From Hyphomicrobiaceae bacterium (GTDB lineage: Bacteria; Pseudomonadota; Alphaproteobacteria; Rhizobiales; Hyphomicrobiaceae), in NCBI GenBank assembly GCA_025359005.1, contig JANYHP010000257.1:1-5882 (forward strand): DNA of 5,882 nt, in the 5' to 3' direction. The notes under the pieces are model-generated. The model was not told where the DNA came from. It did no database searches and worked only from the letters and a program-made list of their open reading frames with translations. The number at the start of each line of letters is the position of its first letter. The first letter of the stretch is position 1. Below are positions 1 to 5,453 of the stretch, piece after piece. Both the position numbers and the translations under genes were made by a program.

Positions 1-759
1 CTGGCCGGTGGTGCCAGAGGTGTAGAGCACGTAGAGCGGATCGGTCGACGCGACGGGCACGCAGGCCGCTCGTTGTCCGGCGGCCTTGGCGGTGGCCGTG
101 GCCTTGGCCCAATCGTGATCGCGCCCGGCGATCATGCTCGCTTCGGCTTGCGGCCGCTGCAGCAGCACCACATTGGCCGGTTTGTGGGTCGAAATCTCGA
201 TGGCCTTATCGAGCAGCGGTTTGTAGGCGACGATCTTGGCGCCTTCGATACCGCAGGACGCAGCAAGCACGGCGACTGGCTTGCAATTCTCGATGCGGGT
301 GGCGAGTTCGTTGGCTGCAAAGCCACCGAAGACCACGGAGTGGATCGCGCCGATGCGCGCGCAGGCGAGCATGGCGATGGCCGCCTCCGGGATCATCGGC
401 ATGTAGACAATGACGCGGTCGCCCTTCTGGATACCCAGCCCTTGCAGCACGGCGGCAAGCGTGGCGACCTCGTCGGTCAGTTGCGCGTAAGTGTAGGTGC
501 GCTTGGAGTTGGTGACGGGGCTGTCGTGGATGAGGGCCAGCCGCTCGCCGTGGCCGTCGCGCACGTGGCGGTCAAGCGCGTTCCAGGCGGTGTTGCACTC
601 GCCGCCGACGAACCAACGGCCGTATTGGCCGGCATAGGGATCAAACACCTTGGTATAGGGTTTCGACCACTCGATGGCGCTGGCAGCCTCGTCCCAGAAG
701 GCCTCCGGATCGGCCTTCCAGGCAGCGTAGACGGCGGGATAGCGACTGGCGGTGGTCAT
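1..759 (-). CDS. prpE: Propionyl-CoA synthetase (AMP-forming), N-terminal part, cut by the window edge
   Basis: The product activates propionate with ATP and CoA to propionyl-CoA via an acyl-adenylate, in the cytoplasm. Reading the minus strand from ATG at 759-757 gives 253 open residues to the window edge; family members are about 630 residues, so roughly the last 60% lies outside. Residues 1-65 look like the acetyl-CoA synthetase N-terminal domain (FWDEAASAIEW, then RWFVGG at 48-53 and NALDRHV at 60-66). The AMP-binding domain follows, with GDRVIVYMPMIPEA at 113-126 and ARIGAIHSVVFGGFAANELA at 134-153. The ATP/AMP signature YTSGTTGQ begins at 246 and reaches the edge. The RWFVGG and SVVFGGFAANELATRI blocks, and the SCGIEGAKIVAYKPLLDKAI stretch at 168-187, fit PrpE better than Acs. 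A purine-rich GAGAG lies upstream of the ATG. No prpB, prpC or prpD is visible nearby. The call rests on recognition, not alignment; acetyl-CoA synthetase is the main alternative. Confidence 0.92.
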   Translation of the reverse strand, partial: MTTASRYPAVYAAWKADPEAFWDEAASAIEWSKPYTKVFDPYAGQYGRWFVGGECNTAWNALDRHVRDGHGERLALIHDSPVTNSKRTYTYAQLTDEVATLAAVLQGLGIQKGDRVIVYMPMIPEAAIAMLACARIGAIHSVVFGGFAANELATRIENCKPVAVLAASCGIEGAKIVAYKPLLDKAIEISTHKPANVVLLQRPQAEASMIAGRDHDWAKATATAKAAGQRAACVPVASTDPLYVLYTSGTTGQ

Positions 760-798
760 GAGGGGCACTCTCGGCTTGCTATGCGGACGTTATTGTCC

Positions 799-811
799 GG
801 CCCAGAGGGCC
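799..811. repeat. Small perfect inverted repeat, possible operator
   Basis: The arms GGCCC (799-803) and GGGCC (807-811) flank a 3-base centre, AGA. The palindrome lies within the spacer of the weak plus-strand promoter-like pair in the divergent region. That would be a natural place for a repressor site, but such short GC palindromes also arise by chance in GC-rich DNA. No regulator family is recognised from it. Confidence 0.25.
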
Positions 812-817
812 CCGTCT

Positions 818-826
818 ATTGGCAAT
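818..826. repeat. Short palindrome ATTG-G-CAAT
   Basis: The arms ATTG (818-821) and CAAT (823-826) surround a single central G. It sits 6 bases after the GGCCC/GGGCC palindrome in the prpE-dehydrogenase divergent region, overlapping the end of the candidate -10 element. It is AT-richer than its surroundings. It vaguely resembles the TTTGCAAA type of site used by short-chain acyl-CoA regulators near propionate genes, but it does not match and has no second copy nearby. Very low certainty. Confidence 0.15.
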
Positions 827-965
827 GCGTCGAAGGTGGGACGGCCGCGCCGCAACACGAAATAATTGTCGTTCAGAAATGCGTTTTGCGGCCATTGGGG
901 ATGCGCTGGGCTTGGCCCGGCGCGACGGGGTTGCGGCCGGTGGGATGGCTCGGGTAAGAACCGTC

Positions 966-1958
966 ATGAACCAGTCAACACCGCAGACGCAGTTCCCGCG
1001 CCAGGATGCACTGACGATCCTGTTCGCCCATGGTGCTTATCAGATGGCGCCGCGGTTTGCCGCGCGGAAAATAGGCATCAAGCATGTCCAGGTCCACACG
1101 CTGCACGACCTGAAGGCACGGGCCGGCGAGGCCGACGTGGTGTGCGTTTCCATGCTGTGGCGCAACGAGGTGTTGGGCCTGGCGCCACGGCTACGCTTCG
1201 TGCAGTCGATCAGCGCGGGCACCGATCAATACGACAAGGCGGCCTTTGCAGCCCACGGCGTGCGGTTGGCGAGTGCGGCGGGCGTCAACGCCAACGCGGT
1301 GGCCGAGCACGCCATGGCGATGATACTGGCCACCGAGCGCCACATTGTTTCGGGGCGCGACAATCAGGCCCGCGCCCACTGGCGGCCGATGATTTCGGAG
1401 ATCGGTAGCCGCGAGGCGGAACTGGCCGGGCGCACCATGGTGATCGTCGGGCTCGGGCGCATTGGCAGCCGGCTGGCGCGCTTTGCCCGGGCCTTCGACA
1501 TGCACGTGATCGGCGTCAAGCGCGACCCGTCGAGCGGGGGCGAGGGTGCCGATCGGGTTGTTGCGACTGCCGATCTGGCGAGCGTACTCCCGGAAGCGGA
1601 CATCGTCGTGCTGGCCTGTCCGCTGACGGCGGCGACCGAAAACCTGATCGACGCTGCGGCGCTCGCGCGCATGAAACCCACGGCGCTGCTGGTCAACGTC
1701 GCGCGCGGGCTGGTGGTGGACGAGACGGCGCTGATCGCGGCGTTGCAGTCGGGCCGCCTGCGCGCGGCGGCGCTCGATGTGACGCGCGAGGAACCGCTCC
1801 CCGCCACGTCGCCGCTGTGGTCGATGCCGCAGGTGCTGATCACGCCGCATACGGCGGGCGAGACGCAAGGCTACGAGGATAACGTCATCGATATTCTCGT
1901 GGAGAACCTGGCGCGGCTTTCACGGGGCGAGCGCGCGCTGGTCAATGAGATCGTCTGA
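966..1958 (+). CDS. NAD(P)-dependent D-2-hydroxyacid dehydrogenase
   Basis: This is a cytoplasmic oxidoreductase interconverting a 2-keto acid and a D-2-hydroxy acid; glyoxylate/hydroxypyruvate reductase-like activity is plausible, but the substrate is unknown. From ATG 966 the product has 330 residues, normal for the family. The substrate domain contains VQSISAGTDQYD (79-90) and NANAVAEHAMAMIL (108-121). The Rossmann domain starts with VIVGLGRIGSRLA, with the GxGxxG glycines at 162-167. The expected catalytic set is present: Arg247 in VNVARG, Glu276 in DVTREEP, and His295 in ITPHTAG. After the second beta strand the sequence is GVKRDPS, with Lys-Arg rather than an acidic residue, which may favour NADPH. 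The 966 start leaves about 15 residues before the first beta strand (LTILFAHG). ATG 945 and ATG 879 are in frame and cannot be excluded; the Shine-Dalgarno at 966 is weak (AAGAA). No ACT domain follows. The stop lies one base before the trhO start. Confidence 0.9.
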   Translation: MNQSTPQTQFPRQDALTILFAHGAYQMAPRFAARKIGIKHVQVHTLHDLKARAGEADVVCVSMLWRNEVLGLAPRLRFVQSISAGTDQYDKAAFAAHGVRLASAAGVNANAVAEHAMAMILATERHIVSGRDNQARAHWRPMISEIGSREAELAGRTMVIVGLGRIGSRLARFARAFDMHVIGVKRDPSSGGEGADRVVATADLASVLPEADIVVLACPLTAATENLIDAAALARMKPTALLVNVARGLVVDETALIAALQSGRLRAAALDVTREEPLPATSPLWSMPQVLITPHTAGETQGYEDNVIDILVENLARLSRGERALVNEIV

Positions 1959-1959
1959 G

Positions 1960-2664
1960 ATGACTGTCACCGTCGCTGCATTTTACAAGTTTGTGCACCT
2001 CGACGATCCCGAGATTTTGCGCGCGCGCCTTGGCGCGTCGATGACGGCGCGCGACATGAAGGGTACGGTCCTGCTGGCGCGTGAGGGCATCAACGGCACC
2101 GTCTCCGCGGCGCCCGAACAGATGATGGCTTTTCTGGCCGAGGTGCGGGCCGATCCGCGCTTTGCCGACCTGATCACCAAGGAAGCGCCGAGCGACGATC
2201 ATCCGTTCAAACGCCTCAAGGTGAAGATCAAGCCGGCGATCCTGACGTTTCGTCATCCAGGCGCGGACCCGGCGACGCGCGTCGGCACCTACGTCAAACC
2301 GGCCGCGTGGAACGCACTGGTTTCCGACCCGGACGTGGTTTTGCTCGACACCCGCAACGCCTACGAGGTGGCGGCGGGCACATTCCGCGGCGCGCTCGAT
2401 CCAAAGACGCGCAATTTTGGCGAACTGGCAGATTTTGTGCGCGAGCATCTCGATCCGGCGCGTCACAAGCGCATCTCGATGTTCTGTACCGGTGGCATCC
2501 GTTGCGAGAAGGCGTCGGCCTATCTGCTGTCGCAGGGGTTTGCCGAGGTTTATCACCTGGAAGGCGGCATTCTAAAGTATCTGGCGGAAGTGCCGCCCGA
2601 GGAAAGCCTGTTCGACGGCGGTTGCTTCGTGTTCGATGAGCGCGGTGCGGTGGTGGGGAATTAA
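1960..2664 (+). CDS. trhO: tRNA uridine(34) hydroxylase, rhodanese-like, short form
   Basis: TrhO (YceA, formerly UPF0176) catalyses oxygen-dependent 5-hydroxylation of uridine at the wobble position of certain tRNAs, the first step towards cmo5U/mcmo5U-type modifications. The 234-residue product has the ferredoxin-like N-terminal domain (VAAFYKFVHLDD, 5-16; KGTVLLAREGINGTV, 34-48; HPFKRLKVKIKPAI, 81-94). The rhodanese domain follows (LLDTRNAYEV, 128-137), with the active-site loop CTGGIRCEKA at 176-185. The likely catalytic cysteine is Cys176 or Cys182. It ends with YHLEGGILKYL and CFVFDER (222-228). Start 1960 is chosen because the family begins just before VAAFYKF and GAGA at 1947-1950 serves as a ribosome site; ATG 1945 is in frame and would overlap the upstream gene. 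The 1-nt gap to the dehydrogenase suggests co-translation. The protein stops soon after FDER, so it lacks the cysteine-containing C-terminal extension of long homologues such as the approximately 350-residue E. coli protein. Confidence 0.93.
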   Translation: MTVTVAAFYKFVHLDDPEILRARLGASMTARDMKGTVLLAREGINGTVSAAPEQMMAFLAEVRADPRFADLITKEAPSDDHPFKRLKVKIKPAILTFRHPGADPATRVGTYVKPAAWNALVSDPDVVLLDTRNAYEVAAGTFRGALDPKTRNFGELADFVREHLDPARHKRISMFCTGGIRCEKASAYLLSQGFAEVYHLEGGILKYLAEVPPEESLFDGGCFVFDERGAVVGN

Positions 2665-2699
2665 GTTCACGCTGCCGTGTGATATGCAGTGACGGATGG

Positions 2700-2711
2700 C
2701 GGACACGTCCG
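2700..2711. repeat. Imperfect 12-bp palindrome upstream of cytochrome b561
   Basis: CGGAC (2700-2704) and GTCCG (2707-2711) are inverted repeats separated by AC. It lies in the 82-bp gap between trhO and the cytochrome gene, 35 bases before the cytochrome start. A two-base loop makes an RNA hairpin terminator unlikely, and no T-run follows. An operator is conceivable; chance occurrence is equally plausible. Confidence 0.18.
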
Positions 2712-2731
2712 TTCGGTGGCGGTGCGCAAGC

Positions 2732-2736
2732 AGGAG
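2732..2736 (+). promoter_or_regulatory. Ribosome binding site of cytochrome b561
   Basis: AGGAG lies 10 bases before ATG 2747. This decides the start against the longer in-frame ATG at 2696, which would add 17 residues (including an Arg-rich RWRCASRR) that do not resemble the family. Confidence 0.75.
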
Positions 2737-2746
2737 AAATCTAATC

Positions 2747-3319
2747 ATGACACGTTCGACGACGGAAACCTGGGGATCGGTGACACGCGCGCTGCATTGG
2801 CTGAGTGCGGTGCTGGTGCTTGGCATCCTGGCGCACGGATGGTGGATGACGCATCTGGCGCCGCGCGACGGCCGCCTCTGGCAATACGGTACGCACGGGC
2901 TGATCGCGGTCTATTTCGGCATGCTGCTGGCCCTGCGGCTGGTCTGGCGCCTCAGCGAAACGACGCCGCACCAGCCGGCCACGAGCGCTGGTTGGGAAAA
3001 GCTTGCAGCGCATGCCGGCCACATCGGGCTTTACCTGCTGATGATCGGCATGGTGGTTTCTGGCTATATGCTGTGGAGCAGCTTCCCGGCGCGCTTCGAT
3101 GCGGTGCGTGGTGTGCCGTTCGACTATACTTTATTCGGCGTTTTCAAACTGCCGGCGATGCATGTGGCGGCGGATCGCGGCGTGTCGAAATACTGGGAGA
3201 ACCTGCACGAACTGCTGTCGCACGGGCTGCAGATACTGGTTGTCGTCCACATTGCGGCCGCGATCTGGCACCACCGTGTCAAAGGCGATAGCGTGCTCAC
3301 GCGCATGACGCGCGGCTGA
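2747..3319 (+). CDS. Cytochrome b561 family di-haem membrane protein
   Basis: This is a four-helix inner-membrane b-type cytochrome of the bacterial CybB type, thought to pass electrons between the quinone pool and periplasmic or membrane partners; the partner here is unknown. The 190-residue product matches the usual length of about 175-190. Predicted membrane segments lie near 15-33, 47-68, 92-112 and 155-175. The likely haem ligands are His17 (in RALHW, helix 1), His50 (start of helix 2), His154 and His168 (helix 4 region). The last two are spaced by 14, as in CybB. Other family marks are RLVWRLSETTP at 64-74 and the C-terminal HHRVKGDSVLTRM (175-187), close to the family's HH..D.vL.RM ending. 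ATG 2747 is supported by AGGAG. It sits 82 bp after trhO and 34 bp before the YbaA-like gene. It may join the same transcript or have its own promoter; no clear promoter was recognised in the gap. Confidence 0.92.
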   Translation: MTRSTTETWGSVTRALHWLSAVLVLGILAHGWWMTHLAPRDGRLWQYGTHGLIAVYFGMLLALRLVWRLSETTPHQPATSAGWEKLAAHAGHIGLYLLMIGMVVSGYMLWSSFPARFDAVRGVPFDYTLFGVFKLPAMHVAADRGVSKYWENLHELLSHGLQILVVVHIAAAIWHHRVKGDSVLTRMTRG

Positions 3320-3342
3320 CAATGAAAGCTCAATGCTGATAC

Positions 3343-3349
3343 AGGAGAT
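3343..3349 (+). promoter_or_regulatory. Strong ribosome binding site of the YbaA-like gene
   Basis: AGGAGAT lies a few bases before ATG 3354. It decides for this start and against the in-frame ATG at 3333, which precedes the Shine-Dalgarno and would put it inside the coding sequence. Confidence 0.8.
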
Positions 3350-3353
3350 CATC

Positions 3354-3710
3354 ATGTCGTACATCGATGGCTACGTCGTTCCCGTCAAGGCTGGCGACAA
3401 GGAGGCCTACCGGGCCGCTGCACTGAAAATGTCGGCGTTGTTCCACGAGTTCGGGGCGACACGCGTCGTCGAGAACTGGGGCGATGACGTGCCCCCCGGC
3501 AAGACCACGGACTTCTGGGGCGCGGTGAAGTGCGAGCCGGGCGAGGTGGTGGCGTTCTCCTGGATCGAGTGGCCGTCAAAGGCCGTGCGCGATGTGGGCA
3601 TGGGCAAGCTCAGAACCGATCCACGCATGCAAGGCCCGATGCCTTTCGACGGCAAGCGCATGATCTTCGGCGGTTTCGAAACGCTGGTCGACACGGCACG
3701 CAAGGGATAG
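3354..3710 (+). CDS. YbaA-like DUF1428 family protein
   Basis: This small soluble protein of 118 residues is very close in length to E. coli YbaA (about 117). Family blocks seen in order are MSYIDGYVVPV (1-11), a YRAAALKMSALFHEFGATRVVENW stretch (22-45), DVPPGKTTDFWGAVK (48-62), FSWIEWPSKAVRD (70-82), DPRMQG (91-96) and MPFDGKRMIFGGFE (98-111). The fold is expected to be a ferredoxin-like alpha/beta barrel dimer. No biochemical function is established for the family, and I see no enzyme motif that would assign one. It has a strong Shine-Dalgarno and is followed after only 7 bases by the VOC gene, so the two are very probably co-expressed. YbaA and PhnB-like proteins being small stand-alone alpha/beta proteins side by side may hint at a shared role, but that is speculation. 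Confidence 0.92.
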   Translation: MSYIDGYVVPVKAGDKEAYRAAALKMSALFHEFGATRVVENWGDDVPPGKTTDFWGAVKCEPGEVVAFSWIEWPSKAVRDVGMGKLRTDPRMQGPMPFDGKRMIFGGFETLVDTARKG

Positions 3711-3717
3711 CGCCTTC

Positions 3718-4200
3718 ATGTCGAAAATCTCGCAGGTGCTGTGGTTCGACGGGCACGCCGAAGCGGCGGCGACGTTGTACACCTCGCTGATCCCCAATTC
3801 GCGCATCGACCGCGTCGTGCGTACGCGTCGCGACACTCCTGGCGGGCCGGCCGACTCCGTGATGGTGGTCGAATTCACGCTCGACGGTCAGAGGTACGGG
3901 GCGCTGAACGGCGGTGCTCATTACACGCTGACGCCGGCGTTCTCGATCATGATGCGGTGCGTCGACCAGACAGAGGTGGACCGTCTGTGGACGGCTCTGC
4001 TGGAGGGTGGCGGCAAGCCCATGCGCTGCGGCTGGCTGACCGACCGCTTCGGTGTGTCCTGGCAGATCGTGCCGGAGGCGTTGCTGGCGCTGATGAAGGA
4101 CCCCGACAAAGCCAAAGCGGGCCGCGTGATGTCGGCCATGATGCAGATGGTCAAGATTGATATCGCGGGTTTGGAAGCGGCCGCTGCGGCGACCGCGTGA
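3718..4200 (+). CDS. PhnB-like VOC superfamily protein
   Basis: The 160-residue protein belongs to the glyoxalase/dioxygenase (VOC) superfamily, in the PhnB/'3-demethylubiquinone-9 3-methyltransferase' subgroup. That name is a historical misnomer and should not be taken as function. Family blocks are KISQVLWFDGHAEAAATLY (3-21), NSRID (27-31), VVEFTLDGQRYGALNGG (50-66), FSIMMRCVDQTEVDRLWTAL (75-94), CGWLTDRFGVSWQIVPEAL (104-122), and DPDKAKAGRVMSAMMQMVKIDI (128-149). The length fits two beta-alpha-beta-beta-beta units. The start at ATG 3718 lies 7 bases after the ybaA-like stop and uses AAGGGA around 3701-3707, inside the upstream gene's end. Its TGA overlaps the GTG start of the glycosyltransferase. 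The metal ligands and substrate are not identifiable from sequence alone. Confidence 0.92.
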   Translation: MSKISQVLWFDGHAEAAATLYTSLIPNSRIDRVVRTRRDTPGGPADSVMVVEFTLDGQRYGALNGGAHYTLTPAFSIMMRCVDQTEVDRLWTALLEGGGKPMRCGWLTDRFGVSWQIVPEALLALMKDPDKAKAGRVMSAMMQMVKIDIAGLEAAAAATA

Positions 4201-5453
4201 CACCACCAAACCACCGCCCCACAATCCTGCAGATCATTCCCAAGCTCGAGACGGGCGGGGCGGAGCGCACCGTCGTCGAGGTCTCGGCGGCGATCGTGGC
4301 CGCGGGCGGGCGGGCGCTCGTTGCTGCAGAGGATGGACGCATGGCGGCAGACGTGCGCGCCGCCGGGGCTGAGATTTTCGCACTGCCAATGGCCGCTAAA
4401 AACCCGGCTGTAATCCTCGCCAACGCACGCCGCCTCGTACACCTGATTGCGGCCGAACATGTCGATCTGCTACACGCCCGCAGTCGCGCGCCAGCGTGGA
4501 GCGCGCTGCTGGCGGCCCGCCGCGCGCGCGTGCCGTATGTGACGACCTATCATGGCGCCTACAGCGAAACCAACGCGGTCAAACGGCTCTATAACAGCGT
4601 GATGGCGCGCGCCGATCGCGTCATCGCCAATTCGCACTACACCAGCGACCTCATTCGCACCCGCTATGGAACGGACCCCGCGCGCATCGCCGTCATCCCG
4701 CGCGGCATCGATCCGGCGGCGTATGATCGGGCGGCAGTATCGCAACAGCGGCGCGATGCGGTGCTGGCAGCCTGGGGCCTCATGCCGGGCACGCGCATCA
4801 TCCTGCAGGCAGCCCGGCTTAGCCCGCAGAAGGGTCAGACGGTGCTGATCGACGCGGCGGGACGGCTGGGCATGGCCTTCGCTGGCACCAACAGCGCGGC
4901 GCCTGTGGCGATCATTCTGGCTGGCGACGCGCAGGGCCGCGACGACTACGTCCGCGATCTCGACAAGCGCATCGCGGCGCATCGGCTGCAAGGCGTGGTG
5001 AAGCGCGTCGGCCATGTGTCGGACATGGCGGCAGCGTACGCGGTGGCCCATGTGGCGGTGCTGCCGTCGACGCGGCCGGAGGCGTTCGGGCGCGCATCGA
5101 TCGAGGCGCAGGCGTCGGGCGTGCCGGTGATTGCCGCCCGCCTTGGTGCGCCGCCCGAGACGGTGCGGGCGGTGCCGGATGTGGCGGCCGGCACCGAGAC
5201 AGGCTGGCTGGTGCCACCGGGTGACGCGGACGCGCTGGCCGGTGCGCTGGCCGAAGCGCTGGCGCTGACGCCCGAGGAGCACGCAACCATGGCGGCCCGC
5301 GCCCGCAGCCACGCGACGACGGCGTTCACGCTGGCACGCCTGCAGGCGGACACGCTTGGCGTTTACGACGCGTTGCTCGGCACGACACTGCGTTCCGCGT
5401 TCGAGACGTCGACGGCTATTGGCGTGCCATCAGGCGGCGACGGAGCGGCTTGA
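4197..5453 (+). CDS. GT4-family glycosyltransferase
   Basis: This retaining GT-B enzyme transfers a sugar from a nucleotide-activated donor, most likely to a lipopolysaccharide or other surface glycan at the cytoplasmic face of the membrane. Donor and acceptor cannot be told. The 418-residue length is usual. The N-terminal domain opens with ILQIIPKLETGGAERTVVEV (10-29), carrying the GGAER loop. It continues with VPYVTTYHG (112-120) and RADRVIANSHYTSDLI (138-153), then VIPRGIDPAAY (166-176). The donor domain begins with ILQAARLSPQKG, where Arg207 and Lys212 fit the phosphate-contacting pair. It contains VGHVSDMAAAYAVAHVAVLP (271-290), the EX7E motif with Glu295 and Glu303, and a GWLVPPGDADALA segment (336-348). 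The start is GTG at 4197, overlapping the VOC stop as GTGA. No signal peptide or membrane helix is seen. The last approximately 25 residues are low in motif content and overlap the convergent MFS gene. Confidence 0.93.
   Translation: MTPPNHRPTILQIIPKLETGGAERTVVEVSAAIVAAGGRALVAAEDGRMAADVRAAGAEIFALPMAAKNPAVILANARRLVHLIAAEHVDLLHARSRAPAWSALLAARRARVPYVTTYHGAYSETNAVKRLYNSVMARADRVIANSHYTSDLIRTRYGTDPARIAVIPRGIDPAAYDRAAVSQQRRDAVLAAWGLMPGTRIILQAARLSPQKGQTVLIDAAGRLGMAFAGTNSAAPVAIILAGDAQGRDDYVRDLDKRIAAHRLQGVVKRVGHVSDMAAAYAVAHVAVLPSTRPEAFGRASIEAQASGVPVIAARLGAPPETVRAVPDVAAGTETGWLVPPGDADALAGALAEALALTPEEHATMAARARSHATTAFTLARLQADTLGVYDALLGTTLRSAFETSTAIGVPSGGDGAA

Larger units (their letters stand above)
760..965. 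promoter_or_regulatory. Divergent intergenic region between prpE and the 2-hydroxyacid dehydrogenase
   Basis: About 200 bp separate the two divergently transcribed genes, so promoters for both should lie here. A plus-strand sigma70-like pair, TTGTCC (793-798) and TCTATT (815-820) with a 16-bp spacer, matches 4 of 6 consensus bases at each element. Its spacer contains the palindrome at 799-811. A second small palindrome (818-826) overlaps and follows the -10-like element. No convincing minus-strand promoter was recognised. Part of the region may instead be coding, because the dehydrogenase frame stays open upstream with in-frame ATGs at 819, 879 and 945. The regulatory role follows from the gene arrangement; the promoter boxes are weak. 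Confidence 0.4.

Noticed and set aside
818..826. Possible short-chain acyl-CoA regulator (PccR-like) box near prpE
   Set aside because: The known site type is TTTGCAAA in a repeated arrangement; here there is one non-matching ATTGGCAAT and no second copy, so no regulator can be named.
73..957. Long plus-strand open frame of 294 codons opposite prpE
   Set aside because: It is antisense to the clearly recognisable prpE, is low in recognisable motifs (Gly/Arg/His-rich translation), and is typical of GC-rich shadow frames.
1191..1868. Minus-strand open frame of 225 codons opposite the dehydrogenase
   Set aside because: The translation is very Arg-rich, with no domain pattern, and lies fully opposite a gene with all catalytic motifs; a composition artefact.
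1942..2556. Minus-strand open frame of 204 codons opposite trhO
   Set aside because: Antisense to the conserved trhO frame, Arg/His-rich, without a recognisable family or ribosome site.
2700..2711. Rho-independent terminator after trhO
   Set aside because: The palindrome has a two-base loop and no T-run follows; it cannot be supported as a terminator.
4470..5312. Minus-strand open frame of 280 codons opposite the glycosyltransferase
   Set aside because: Arg/His-rich shadow of a gene with a clear EX7E motif; no support as a protein.
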